A DNA stretch of 64,000 nucleotides from Exiguobacterium mexicanum (GCF_005960665.1 NZ_CP040676.1:2419001-2483000); one strand, 5' to 3'; positions 9,153 through 17,713 are shown, numbered from the stretch's first letter. Translations and numbers: made by a program. The notes: generated from the sequence alone by a model not told the origin.

Positions 9153-9186
9153 AAAAGTGTCCTCCGCTTTTCGGGGGACACTTTTC
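9153..9186. terminator. Bidirectional terminator
   Basis: AAAAGTGTCC pairs with GGACACTTTT, with an inner CCG/CGG helix and CTTTT loop. It serves the deacetylase and the convergent moeB remnant. Confidence 0.9.
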
Positions 9187-10062
9187 TATGCGCCAAGACA
9201 CTCATCGACCATCGCGATTGCGACGTTCGCGTCATCAATTCCATGGACGAGCACACGACCGTCTTTAAATAAAAGCATCCGATGATTCCGCCATCGCCAT
9301 TCTAATGTGAACGGTGTCTGTTTCACAGCGATGTCCGCACGCTCGAGTTGATGTGCGATTGGTTCAAGCCCTTCGATGGACCGACGGACTTGGACGACGT
9401 CACGCCCACAGAGGAGTGCTGTCTGTTGCCGATTCGGGACGAGGCTCGGATAGTCGTGAATTTGACAAGAAGGACAAGACACATCGACGAGACGTGCGAT
9501 ATCTAGTCGCTGTCGCGCACGTTTGCCCGGCTAGCGGCAAATGACGCATGAGACAACGAAGACACGGCGCTTCTCCCGGCATCACCGTGTAGTTCATGCC
9601 GTATGCCCCGACGCAAGAGGCAAACAAGAACGGAATGCCACGCTCGAGTGCGAAATCGTTCAATAGAAGACGCGTCTCGACGTTATCGGTTGCGTCCAAG
9701 ATGAGATCAACGGACGGCAAAGGCCGAAGCCAATCCCACGAGACATCGGCGATTTGAGCGTCCAACTCAACGTCTGAGTTGATGGCCCGCAGGCGTTCGA
9801 GCGCTGCGACCGCTTTCGGCGTCTCGGAACGTGCGTCCTGTTCCGTATAGAGCGTCTGTCGTTGTAAGTTCGTCACCTCGACATAGTCGCGGTCGACGAG
9901 GATGAGCGAGACGCCGGCCCGAACAAGTTAATCGCTAACGGCCGCCCCGAGCGCGCCGAGACCGACGACGAGCACGCATTTTTCCATCAGACGTTATTGG
10001 CCCTCCACCCCGATGCCGTGGAACCGGGCCTGCCGCGCGTAACGTTCTAGGACAGGTGTCAT
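9186..10062 (-). pseudogene. moeB: Broken ThiF/MoeB-type adenylyltransferase (molybdopterin-synthase activation)
   Basis: Reading leftward from the ATG at 10062 gives a MoeB/ThiF N-terminus ('ERYARQARFHGIGVEGQ', 'VLVVGLGALGAAVSD', 'LVRAGVSLILVDRDYVEVTNLQRQ', 'DLILDATDNVETRLLLND', 'CLRCLM'), interrupted by two in-frame TAA codons, after GQ and after VSD. Near 9500 the frame shifts, and a block of about 40-45 residues expected between 'GQTCAT' and the C-terminal 'CPSC' metal site is absent. The remaining C-terminus (CPSCQIHDYPSL, rhodanese-less) runs to 9186. It started by ATGA overlap with the moaC remnant. Functional activity is very unlikely. Confidence 0.88.
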
Positions 10063-10328
10063 CGGATGTAGTCCCCTGACTTCCCGCCTTGTTTCTCGAG
10101 CAAGTACGTCGGTCCGATGACGATGCCTTTATCGACTGCTTTCGTCATATCGTACACGGTCAAGGCGGCGACCATTGCTGCTGTCAATGCCTCCATTTCG
10201 ACACCGGTATCGCCTTTCGTCTTCCCAAACGACTCGATGATGAGCTGTGTCCCGTCCCATTCGAACGTCAAATCGACTTTTTTCAAGGCGACCGTCACCC
10301 CTACGATGACTCCACTCACCCGTTTCAT
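10059..10328 (-). pseudogene. moaC: Truncated MoaC (cyclic pyranopterin monophosphate synthase) remnant
   Basis: Only 89 residues remain, against about 160 for MoaC. The C-terminal half is recognisable ('[28 protein letters not shown]' region and final '[12 protein letters not shown]'). The N-terminal part is gone, and the segment that should hold the conserved 'LCHP' histidine is replaced by a direct join '[17 protein letters not shown]'. The lysine/aspartate pair in 'AVDKG' persists, but the other active-site residues are lost. A good AAAGGAG ribosome site precedes the ATG at 10328, so a peptide may still be made. It was evidently co-operonic with the moeB remnant. Confidence 0.8.
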
Positions 10329-10395
10329 GATTAATCACTCCTTTGCCTCCCCTTTATCGTAGCGCTTGATTTGCCTCCCATCTGTATCAAACGTC

Positions 10396-10428
10396 ACAAA
10401 AAGACACCCCCACGTAAGTAGAGGTGTG
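10396..10428 (-). terminator. Terminator of the ric/scdA gene
   Basis: On the minus strand ACACCTC pairs with GGGGTGT (one G-U) around a 10-base loop, followed by CTTTTT. Confidence 0.65.
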
Positions 10429-10435
10429 CCACTGC

Positions 10436-11143
10436 TTAAGCGAACGTGCGCGCCCGCGGGAATAAAATGTTGTTTTCGAGATGAATATGTTCAAACGTAT
10501 CCGATTCGAGCGCTTCTAACCGTTGATAGACAAGACGATACGTCCCACACGCTCCTTCAGGCGGCGTATAGTCGTTCGTGATTTGACGCAACTCTTTTAA
10601 AATGTCACCGGCTGCCGCGTGTTCTGACTCGAGCGAGGCCAAGATGTCATCAAGCTCCCGTCTCGTTTCAGCTGTCGGTGCCGTCTCGTGACGAAGCAAC
10701 GTCGGGAAGTCTTCTGTCTCTTCTTTGACGATATGTTGTTCAAGTTCCACTTTCAATTGATTGAACAGTTGATGAATGCGTCCGAGGTGCGGATGGTTTT
10801 GTCCGTGAACCCGGAACACTTTTGTCACATATGGTGTGAGCTGTGGCAATTCGTCCGTCAAAAACTGGTGATGCTTATAAATGATGTGCTCAATCAATTC
10901 CGATGAAGAAGCAGCATCCCAATCGATGCTCTTCTCGTTCATCTCTTGCTTGCGTTGATAGAGCGCATTGACTTCTTCTAAAATGTCTTCCGTCGACCGT
11001 TTCGATTTGTCAGTCGCTTCAGCGAGTGGCCGGTTGCCGCCACAACAAAAATCGATTCGGTTCCGTTTGAAAACGTCTGCCGCTTGCGGGCATTGTTTGA
11101 CGATTTCAGATACATGCGTATCGCCCGTGAATGTCTGTGTCAT
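10436..11143 (-). CDS. ric: Iron-sulfur cluster repair di-iron protein (RIC; ScdA/YtfE family)
   Basis: 235 residues. An N-terminal ScdA_N domain carries the 'FCCGGNRPL' cysteine pair at C33-C34. A hemerythrin-like four-helix domain follows (about 75-230) with the expected spaced histidines and glutamates ('IYKHHQFLTDELP', 'HPHLGRIHQLF', 'EQHIVKEE', 'FEHIHLENN'). RIC proteins repair iron-sulfur clusters damaged by nitric oxide or oxidants in the cytoplasm. A perfect FNR/CRP-type palindrome sits at about -41.5 of its likely promoter (11206-11221), which fits anaerobic or nitrosative induction. It is a single-gene unit with a GGAGGTT ribosome site. Confidence 0.92.
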   Translation of the reverse strand: MTQTFTGDTHVSEIVKQCPQAADVFKRNRIDFCCGGNRPLAEATDKSKRSTEDILEEVNALYQRKQEMNEKSIDWDAASSSELIEHIIYKHHQFLTDELPQLTPYVTKVFRVHGQNHPHLGRIHQLFNQLKVELEQHIVKEETEDFPTLLRHETAPTAETRRELDDILASLESEHAAAGDILKELRQITNDYTPPEGACGTYRLVYQRLEALESDTFEHIHLENNILFPRARTFA

Positions 11144-11205
11144 CTGTCATAACCTCCATATTCATTTTGACATGTTCAGCGTAGCAAGAGTTTGACGACA
11201 AAAAT

Positions 11206-11221
11206 GTGAAATACGTCACAT
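11206..11221 (-). promoter_or_regulatory. FNR/CRP-type operator upstream of ric
   Basis: TGTGA-N6-TCACA, extended to an 8-bp inverted repeat AAATGTGA/TCACATTT. With TACGCT (11179-11184, minus strand) as the -10 element, the palindrome is centred near -41.5, the class II activator position. Binding by a given regulator is inferred only. Confidence 0.75.
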
Positions 11222-11260
11222 TTAAGTGAACAGGATGCACGCGTTCTGAATTTGGACACA

Positions 11261-11286
11261 AAAAAAGCCCCTCTTGTGGAGGGGCG
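11261..11286 (-). terminator. Terminator of aceA
   Basis: GCCCCTC/GAGGGGC stem with TTGTG loop. On the minus strand it is followed by seven T. Confidence 0.9.
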
Positions 11287-11290
11287 ACGC

Positions 11291-12571
11291 TTAATGGGAC
11301 GGCGCTTCAAATTGTTCTGCCTCGGTCGATCCGGCCAGTGCCGTCGTTGACGACTGGCCTCCCGAGATGACGAGAGACACCTCATCGAAATACCCGGTCC
11401 CGACCTCACGTTGGTGACGTGTCGCCGTATAACCGTGCTGTTCTGCACTGAATTCGGCCTGTTGCAGTTCCGAGTAGGCGGCCATCCCGCGGTCTTTATA
11501 CCCGCGTGCGAGTTCGAACATTCCGAAGTTGAGCGAGTGGAAGCCAGCGAGCGTGACGAATTGGAACTTGTATCCCATCGCACCAATCTCTTGTTGGAAC
11601 GTTGCGATCTCCTCATCCGACAGCTTTTTCTTCCAATTGAATGACGGCGAACAGTTGTAAGCGAGAAGTTTGCCCGGATACTTCGCATGAATCGCATCCG
11701 CGAATTGACGCGCTTCGTCCAAATCAGGCTCGGACGTCTCGCACCAGACGAGGTCGGCGTACGGTGCATAGGCGAGACCGCGTGCGATCGCCTGTTCGAT
11801 TCCCGCCTCGGTCCGATAAAACCCTTCTGGCGTCCGGTCGCCGACGATGAACGGATGGTCGATCGGGTCGATGTCGCTCGTAATCAAGTTCGCGGCGTGG
11901 GCGTCGGTCCGGGCGACGATAATCGTCGACACCCCCATGACGTCTGCCGCGAGCCGAGCGGCAATCAAGTTTTTCACGGCCGTCTGTGTCGGCAGCAACA
12001 CTTTGCCGCCGAGGTGACCGCACTTCTTCTCTGAAGAGAGTTGATCCTCCAAGTGGACGCCGGCTGCACCCGCCTCAATCATCGCCTTCGTCAACTCGAA
12101 CACGTTGAGCACACCGCCGAAACCGGCTTCCATGTCAGCGACGATCGGGGCGAACCAATGCGTATCGCCTTTCCCTTCCGCCGTTTGAATTTGATCGGCC
12201 CGTTGAAGCGCCTGGTTAATCCGTTTGACGACGCTCGGCACCGAGTTAGCCGGGTACAGGCTTTGGTCCGGGTACATGTGCCCCGACAAGTTCGCATCGG
12301 CGGCGACTTGCCATCCGCTCAAATAGATGGCTTCGAGACCCGCCTTCACTTGCTGGATGGCCTGGTTCCCCGTCAACGCCCCGAGCGCGTGGACGTAGTC
12401 CCGCTCGTGGAGTAACTCCCATAACCGTTCCGCTCCTTTTGTCGCGAGCGTATGCTCGATTAGTACCGATCCCCGAAGTCTCATCACGTCTTCGACCCCA
12501 TATGGACGTTCGACCCCGTTAAACCGTTCCGACTGTAACATATCCTCTAGCTGCATTTGTTGTTCGTTCAT
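11291..12571 (-). CDS. aceA: Isocitrate lyase
   Basis: About 426 residues, the usual length. The diagnostic catalytic loop '[14 protein letters not shown]' is present, along with '[22 protein letters not shown]' and 'DADTGFGG'-equivalent 'DMEAGFGG'. It splits isocitrate into succinate and glyoxylate, the first step of the glyoxylate bypass, and pairs with malate synthase G upstream. The start is placed at 12571 because AGGAGG is 7 bases upstream; the ATG at 12577 is too close to it. A TGTTATATAACA palindrome overlaps the predicted -10 region, suggesting repression. Confidence 0.96.
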   Translation of the reverse strand: MNEQQMQLEDMLQSERFNGVERPYGVEDVMRLRGSVLIEHTLATKGAERLWELLHERDYVHALGALTGNQAIQQVKAGLEAIYLSGWQVAADANLSGHMYPDQSLYPANSVPSVVKRINQALQRADQIQTAEGKGDTHWFAPIVADMEAGFGGVLNVFELTKAMIEAGAAGVHLEDQLSSEKKCGHLGGKVLLPTQTAVKNLIAARLAADVMGVSTIIVARTDAHAANLITSDIDPIDHPFIVGDRTPEGFYRTEAGIEQAIARGLAYAPYADLVWCETSEPDLDEARQFADAIHAKYPGKLLAYNCSPSFNWKKKLSDEEIATFQQEIGAMGYKFQFVTLAGFHSLNFGMFELARGYKDRGMAAYSELQQAEFSAEQHGYTATRHQREVGTGYFDEVSLVISGGQSSTTALAGSTEAEQFEAPSH

Positions 12572-12613
12572 ATCCATTCCTCCTGTATTATATTAATTTA
12601 TATATTTACCGTT

Positions 12614-12646
12614 TGTTATATAACAGATAATGCGGGCTTAATCCAA
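12614..12646 (-). promoter_or_regulatory. aceA promoter with overlapping TGTTATATAACA operator
   Basis: On the minus strand TTGGAT (12641-12646) and TATATA (12617-12622) are 18 bases apart. The perfect palindrome TGTTATATAACA at 12614-12625 covers the -10 element. The same 12-mer or one-mismatch versions occur at glcB and the AGCS gene. Confidence 0.65.
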
Positions 12647-12934
12647 GTATGCACAGCATTCGAGCGCCGCTTTGAATGACGAGTGCTCCATGCCGCAGCA
12701 ACGACAGACGTTTTCTTCGTCACGATCTTCTGGTTTCCGGAATATGACGACTTCTTCGACCGGCTCTCTCATGATTTGGAGCGATCCGTCGGCCCGGTCG
12801 AGCACGAGGCGCATCAAATCGTTCCCATAGACGAACGCCGTGTTAGCGAGCGCCGCTGTCGATTCCCCCGAGACGATCCGACGGACGACCCAACGTTCAA
12901 TCAACTGTTCGCTTTCGATTTTTTTCGTTGTCAT
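12638..12934 (-). CDS. Small Cys-containing protein between malate synthase and isocitrate lyase, function unknown
   Basis: 98 residues, not recognised. The first two-thirds are mixed alpha/beta ('LIERWVVRRIVSGESTAALANTAFVYGNDL'). The C-terminus has 'CRCCGMEHSSFKAALECC', a possible metal-binding cluster of five cysteines and a histidine. Its ATG overlaps the stop of the malate synthase gene (ATGA), and its AAGGAGG ribosome site lies inside that gene, so the two are coupled. Position between glcB and aceA suggests a role linked to the glyoxylate shunt, but nothing in the sequence shows one. Confidence 0.75.
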   Translation of the reverse strand: MTTKKIESEQLIERWVVRRIVSGESTAALANTAFVYGNDLMRLVLDRADGSLQIMREPVEEVVIFRKPEDRDEENVCRCCGMEHSSFKAALECCAYLD

Positions 12935-15123
12935 GATGATGCTCCTCCTTTTAAGTTTGGTTCTAATGTCACTTGTTGTAAAAACTGTCGACGGCGCCGG
13001 TGCAAAATGGGTTCCGTATATCCGTTCGGCGACTCGTCGCCTTCAAACACTAACTCTTTCGCCGCTTGATAGGCGATAGAGTAGTCTACGTCTGGCGTCA
13101 TCGGACGATAGTGCGGATCTTCCGCGTTTTGCGCGTCGACGACCTCAGCCATCCGGTAAAGCGTCGCTTCGACTTGTTCACGGCTACAGACTCCATGGTA
13201 TAGCCAGTTGGCGACATGTTGACTCGAAATACGAAGCGTTGCTCGGTCTTCCATCAACCCGACGTGATGAATATCTGGCACTTTGGAGCAACCGACACCT
13301 TGCTCGACCCAACGGACGACATATCCGAGCAACCCTTGCAGGTTGTTCTCGAGCTCCTCGTTCACTTCCTCATCTGTATAGAGACGCGTGGCGAGTGGTA
13401 CCTCGAGCAGACGCCCTCGCTCAGTTGCTGGATCAAACGAACGATTCACCAACTCACGCTGAACGTCAAACGCATCGACTTGATGGTAATGCAGCGCATG
13501 AAGCGTGGCCGCCGTCGGGGACGGCACCCAAGCCGTCGTCGCCCCGGACCGGACATGATTGCTTTTTTCACGCATCATATCGCGCATCCGATCGGGCATC
13601 GCCCACATCCCTTTCCCGATTTGCCCGTGTTGATGGAATCCTGCGTCAAGCCCGATCTGGACATTCAGACGTTCATAAGCATCGAGCCACTCCGAGGTCT
13701 TCATCTCGCCTTTCTTGCGCATCGGTCCGAGCGTGAGCGAGGAGTGAATCTCATCGCCCGTCCGGTCGAGGAATCCGGTATTGATGAAGACGATGCGTTC
13801 CTTCACTTGCTCGATACAGTTCTTCAAATTAAGCGACGTGCGTCGCTCCTCGTCCATCACGCCGACTTTGAGCGTGTGACGCGGTAACTCGAGTACATCT
13901 TCAATCGCATCGAACAAGTCGTTCGTGAACGCGACTTCTTTCGAGCCATGCATCTTCGGTTTGACGATATAGATGGAGCGTTCGCGGGAATTTCGTCTGG
14001 CATCAAGGTGGCGGCTCGCGATGAGCGCAGTGAAAATCCCGTCCAAGATCCCTTCCGGTACTTCACGTCCTTCCGCGTCGAGCATCAAGTCTGTCGTCAT
14101 CAAGTGCCCGACGTTTCGAATAAAGAGGAGCGATCGGCCCGGAAGCGTGACTTCACGCCCGTCTTTCCCGACATACTTCCGGTCAGGGTTCAACTTCCGA
14201 GTGAGCGGCCGACCTCCTTTCGTGAATGTTGCTTCGAGCGTCCCGTCCATCAGGCCTAGCCAGTTTGCGTAAAGGTGGACCTTGTCTTCCGCCCGAACAG
14301 CGGCAACCGAGTCTTCACAGTCGACGATGGCAGACAAGGCGGACTCGAGTTCGATGTCAATGAGCCCTGCTCGATCGACCCTTCCGATTGGGTGGTCCCG
14401 GTCAAACTTCAACTCGGCGTGAATCCCGTTATGGACGAGCAAGAGCTTATTCGGATCACTCGTTTCCCCGACATAGCCGACGAGACAATCGTCTTGAAAC
14501 GCGATGCGGTTCCCTTCGATGATGGCGTAGGGCCTGCCCTCTGACACGAGATAGCCGTTCGCTTCTTCGTGCGAGCCCTCCCGGAGCGGAAATGTATCGT
14601 CGAGAAACTGTTTGGCATAGGCGATGACCGCTTCACCGCGAACTGGATTATAGCCGCTCGACTTCGTTTTCCCGTCCTCTTCGTCGATGACGTCCGTTCC
14701 GTACAAGGCGTCATAGAGGCTTCCCCAGCGAGCGTTCGCCGCGTTCAATGCATAGCGTGCATTGTCGAGCGGAACGACGAGCTGCGGTCCGGCTTGCCTT
14801 GTAATCTCTGAATCGACACCCGTAACGTCGATGTTGAAATCGGGGACGGCTGCTTCGATGTAATCGATGGACCGAAGGAAACGCTCGTAGTCTTCCATGT
14901 CAAATGCTTGCTTGTGCTCGCTGTACCATTCCTGTAATAGTCGCTCATACGACTCACGTTCGTGAAGCAGTGACTCATTCCGAGGAATGAACTCATCGAG
15001 TAGGCGCCCGACCCCAGGCCAAAATTGTCGGTGTTCCTCTTCGTCAGGCAATATACGAGCCGAGATGAAGTCGAGCAACGTTTCATGTACGTGATAAGTA
15101 CCTACTTGTTTGTAATGTTCCAA
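12931..15123 (-). CDS. glcB: Malate synthase G
   Basis: About 730 residues, the size of malate synthase G rather than the roughly 530-residue A form. Recognisable blocks are 'PLDNARYALNAANARWGSLYDALYGTDVI', 'GYNPVRGEAVIAYAKQFLD', 'IVKPKMHGSKEVAFTNDLF' and 'FINTGFLDRTGDEIH'. It condenses glyoxylate with acetyl-CoA to malate. I place the start at TTG 15123, preceded by GGAAGG; an in-frame ATG at 15141 has no ribosome site and would lie against the operator. It heads the operon with the small Cys protein, and aceA follows with its own promoter. Confidence 0.93.
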   Translation of the reverse strand: MEHYKQVGTYHVHETLLDFISARILPDEEEHRQFWPGVGRLLDEFIPRNESLLHERESYERLLQEWYSEHKQAFDMEDYERFLRSIDYIEAAVPDFNIDVTGVDSEITRQAGPQLVVPLDNARYALNAANARWGSLYDALYGTDVIDEEDGKTKSSGYNPVRGEAVIAYAKQFLDDTFPLREGSHEEANGYLVSEGRPYAIIEGNRIAFQDDCLVGYVGETSDPNKLLLVHNGIHAELKFDRDHPIGRVDRAGLIDIELESALSAIVDCEDSVAAVRAEDKVHLYANWLGLMDGTLEATFTKGGRPLTRKLNPDRKYVGKDGREVTLPGRSLLFIRNVGHLMTTDLMLDAEGREVPEGILDGIFTALIASRHLDARRNSRERSIYIVKPKMHGSKEVAFTNDLFDAIEDVLELPRHTLKVGVMDEERRTSLNLKNCIEQVKERIVFINTGFLDRTGDEIHSSLTLGPMRKKGEMKTSEWLDAYERLNVQIGLDAGFHQHGQIGKGMWAMPDRMRDMMREKSNHVRSGATTAWVPSPTAATLHALHYHQVDAFDVQRELVNRSFDPATERGRLLEVPLATRLYTDEEVNEELENNLQGLLGYVVRWVEQGVGCSKVPDIHHVGLMEDRATLRISSQHVANWLYHGVCSREQVEATLYRMAEVVDAQNAEDPHYRPMTPDVDYSIAYQAAKELVFEGDESPNGYTEPILHRRRRQFLQQVTLEPNLKGGASS

Positions 15124-15146
15124 GCCGTCACATCCTTCCATTCAAT

Positions 15147-15197
15147 TGTTATATATCAGTTGACTTTAATATAGACTATTATATAACAGTTTGACAA
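15147..15197 (-). promoter_or_regulatory. glcB promoter with two TGTTATATAACA-like operators
   Basis: On the minus strand TTGTCA (15192-15197) and TATATT (15168-15173) are 18 bases apart. Operator copies with one mismatch each lie in the spacer (15177-15188) and just after the start point (15147-15158). They are 30 bp apart centre to centre, about three helical turns. This layout suggests repression. Confidence 0.65.
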
Positions 15198-15307
15198 CAG
15201 TTTTTTTGAAACTTTTTATTTGCGATCTATTTCAAAACCGATTAGTATACATTGTGTGACCTATCAATGATTGATTCATCAATTAGTTTTTTGAAGGAGG
15301 ATACCCG

Positions 15308-15754
15308 ATGCGCGACGCCTGTTCGCTCAGCGATGAGATTCTCTACCACGTCATCACCGTACAAAAAGAACTGGCTCAACTGTTCGATACGGAAATGGAC
15401 GGGCTCAGCTCGACCCGCTTCGATATTTTGAGCAACTTGCATCACGTCGGCCCTTTGCGTCAGCGTGAACTGCAACAACGGGTCGGCGTCGATCATGCCG
15501 CCATCACGCGTCATTTGAAACAGCTCGAGACACAGGGCTTGATCACGCGCGAACGCTGCCTCCAAGACAATCGGGTCATCTTTGTCGATTTGACCGATGT
15601 CGGTCGGGAGCGGATTGCACATTGGACCGAGCAAAAGAAGTGCTTATCGGACCGTCTTTTTGTAAACATGAAGGTAGAGGAGCAACGACAGTTACTCGAA
15701 CTTTTAAATACGTTACAAACCAACATTCAACATGAAAGGAAGACCCTTATATGA
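15308..15754 (+). CDS. MarR family transcriptional regulator
   Basis: 148 residues with the MarR winged helix: 'LRQRELQQRVGVDHAAITRHLKQLETQGLITRERCLQDNRVIFVDLTDVGRERI' (about 50-104). Cysteines lie at positions 5, 84 (in the wing) and 112. Thiol-sensing MarR/DUF24 regulators often use an N-terminal cysteine, so redox or quinone sensing is possible. It overlaps the nitroreductase start (ATGA), so regulator and enzyme are one operon. It is divergent from glcB and shares a 184-bp spacer with it. The ribosome site is GAAGGAGG. Confidence 0.88.
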   Translation: MRDACSLSDEILYHVITVQKELAQLFDTEMDGLSSTRFDILSNLHHVGPLRQRELQQRVGVDHAAITRHLKQLETQGLITRERCLQDNRVIFVDLTDVGRERIAHWTEQKKCLSDRLFVNMKVEEQRQLLELLNTLQTNIQHERKTLI

Positions 15755-16386
15755 ACACGACAACACAGAAAGACTTTATGGAAATCCTCAAAGGACGCCG
15801 CTCGATTCGCGTCTATGATGAGAACGTCAAAATCTCAAAAGAAGAGATGACACAAATCCTGGAGGAAGCAACGACGGCACCGTCATCACTCAACCTGCAA
15901 CCGTGGCGCTTCGTCGTCATCGATAGCGCAGAAGGTAAAGACACACTCCTTCCGCTCGCAAGCTTCAACAAACGCCAAGTCGAGACGTCATCAGCCGTTA
16001 TCGCCATCTTTGCCGACTACCAGATGGCCGATTACACACAGGAGATCTTTGATACGGCCGTCGAGCGTGGCCTCATGCCACCAGAAGTCCGCGACCGTCA
16101 AGTTGACATGATCAAAGGCATCTTCAAAGACGCACCGAAAGAGTCTGTCAAAGACAGCATCTTGCTCGACTCGGGTCTCGTCGCGATGCAACTCATGCTC
16201 GTCGCCCGTGCCCACGGCTACGACACAAATCCGATCGGTGGTTATGACAAAGCGAACATCGCGGAAGCGTTCGGCCTCGAGAAAGAGCGCTACCTTCCGG
16301 TCATGCTCCTCTCAATCGGAAAAGCCGCGGAAGACGGTTACCAATCGGTCCGCTTCCCAATCGATCGCATCACCGACTGGAAATAA
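15751..16386 (+). CDS. Nitroreductase family protein
   Basis: 211 residues with the FMN-binding fold: 'RRSIRVYDENVKISKEEMTQILEEATTAPSSLNLQPWRFVVI' at the N-terminus and 'LMLVARAHGYDTNPIGGYDKANIAEAFGL' toward the C-terminus. It should be a cytoplasmic flavin-dependent NAD(P)H oxidoreductase acting on nitro compounds or quinones. Co-transcription with the MarR gene fits an electrophile-induced detoxification pair. A strong bidirectional terminator follows. Confidence 0.9.
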   Translation: MNTTTQKDFMEILKGRRSIRVYDENVKISKEEMTQILEEATTAPSSLNLQPWRFVVIDSAEGKDTLLPLASFNKRQVETSSAVIAIFADYQMADYTQEIFDTAVERGLMPPEVRDRQVDMIKGIFKDAPKESVKDSILLDSGLVAMQLMLVARAHGYDTNPIGGYDKANIAEAFGLEKERYLPVMLLSIGKAAEDGYQSVRFPIDRITDWK

Positions 16387-16388
16387 GC

Positions 16389-16424
16389 AAAAGCTCAAGC
16401 GCCTCGGCGCTTGAGCTTTTTTTA
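16389..16424. terminator. Bidirectional terminator between two nitroreductase genes
   Basis: A 15-bp perfect stem AAAAGCTCAAGCGCC/GGCGCTTGAGCTTTT with a 2-base spacer, between convergent genes. Confidence 0.92.
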
Positions 16425-17084
16425 TCCGATGTATTTGACGACCTCGTTGAAATCGCGACGTGTCTTCGGCGCGAAATCACGGGCCCGATGTCCGAACGCG
16501 ACCATGACTGAGAGCGACCAGGCACCTCGTTCCATGACGCCTTCCGAAATCAATAATTCGTCAATCTCCGCTTGATTGAACCCTTCGATCGGACATGAGT
16601 CGACGCCGATCTGTGCGGCGGCCGTCATCATGTTGCCGAGCGGGATATACGTCTGGCGTTTGATCCATTCTTGGAACACACGCTCGTCGTCCAACAGTCG
16701 ATAATCTTGTTCTTGGAACTCACGGACCCGTTTCACCCGAAGGGCGTACTCGTCCTCGGTCCGTCCTTGGACGTCCGTGACGATGTGACGGATGTAGTCC
16801 GAGTCGTAGCGCATCGCTTCAGGCGTCCGCGCCAAGATCAACACGAAATGGCTCGCCGTTAACGCCTGTCCTTGGGCACCCCACGCGTGGTCTTTGATCT
16901 TCCGGAGCAAGTCTTCGCGACGAACGACGACGAACTGCCAAGGCTCAAAACCGAACGAACTTGGTGACAGGCGGCCTGTCTCCAAGATGAATTCGAAATC
17001 TTCCTCATCAATTTTGCGGTCCGCGTCGAACTCTTTCGTCGCTTGACGCCAACGATACGCATCTAAAATATCTTCTTTCTTCAC
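16422..17084 (-). CDS. Nitroreductase family NAD(P)H oxidoreductase
   Basis: 220 residues from a GTG at 17084, preceded by GGGGAG at 9 bases; an upstream in-frame ATG (17108) has weaker spacing. Family blocks: 'YRWRQATKEFDADRKIDEEDFEFILETGRLSPSSFGFEPWQFVVV' and 'IPLGNMMTAAAQIGVDSCPIEGFNQAEIDELL'. It is a flavoprotein of the NfsB/YdgI type, only distantly like the neighbouring nitroreductase, so probably not a recent duplicate. It lies downstream of the methyltransferase gene on the same strand. Confidence 0.88.
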   Translation of the reverse strand: MKKEDILDAYRWRQATKEFDADRKIDEEDFEFILETGRLSPSSFGFEPWQFVVVRREDLLRKIKDHAWGAQGQALTASHFVLILARTPEAMRYDSDYIRHIVTDVQGRTEDEYALRVKRVREFQEQDYRLLDDERVFQEWIKRQTYIPLGNMMTAAAQIGVDSCPIEGFNQAEIDELLISEGVMERGAWSLSVMVAFGHRARDFAPKTRRDFNEVVKYIG

Positions 17085-17101
17085 GATGATCCACTCCCCA
17101 T

Positions 17102-17713
17102 TTACCAAGATGACTCCATCATATCAAAACGATAAATAAGAAAGCGCTCATGGAGATTCTTTAACGGCAAGCGAACGTCCTGTACGTAGCGGAAAGGCGT
17201 CTCGTCATTCAAAAAATGTAAGTACTCATCGGCCGGATAATAGAGGATGAGGTCGACCGGACGCTGTGCGCGCTCGACCGACTCGATGATGTTCGCAACG
17301 ACCTGCCGGAACACGTTCACCGAGAACGGGTTGAAGAAATAAAAGCGGTTCGCCTCAGCCGGCACCTCAAACTGTTCGGCGTAGCCGCGGACGAGCTGGA
17401 CACTGCCGCGCGTCCGGTGTTTCTTGGCGTAGTTCATCCAATTCTCAAGTGCCGCTTCGTGGAAGCCGCCATCCATTTCGATGCCAATGGCCCGAACTCG
17501 GAACGTATAGGCGAGATAAAACGGGAGGCGCCCTTTCCCCGAGCCGAAGTCGACGACCGTGTCCGTGGCCGCGAGCGGATAGGCGTCACGCAACAAGTCG
17601 AGCGCCTCATAAGGAGTCGGTTCATAGCGGTGGTATTCGGCCGAGGCCGGGAACCCTTGTTGCGGTTTCGCCGTCTCGATTTGGAGCAATCGTTCATAGT
17701 CTTGTTCAGTCAT
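17102..17713 (-). CDS. Class I SAM-dependent methyltransferase
   Basis: 203 residues from the ATG at 17713 (AAAGGA ribosome site). Motif I is clear in 'TVVDFGSGKGRLPFYLAY', followed by an acidic residue at the end of strand 2 ('IGIEMDGGF') and 'FYFFNPFS' at the motif IV position. The substrate is unknown; the length and motif IV suit a small class I enzyme. The start overlaps the end of ecsB, so it belongs to the ecsAB transcript. The frame is open farther upstream but lies within ecsB there. Confidence 0.82.
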   Translation of the reverse strand: MTEQDYERLLQIETAKPQQGFPASAEYHRYEPTPYEALDLLRDAYPLAATDTVVDFGSGKGRLPFYLAYTFRVRAIGIEMDGGFHEAALENWMNYAKKHRTRGSVQLVRGYAEQFEVPAEANRFYFFNPFSVNVFRQVVANIIESVERAQRPVDLILYYPADEYLHFLNDETPFRYVQDVRLPLKNLHERFLIYRFDMMESSW

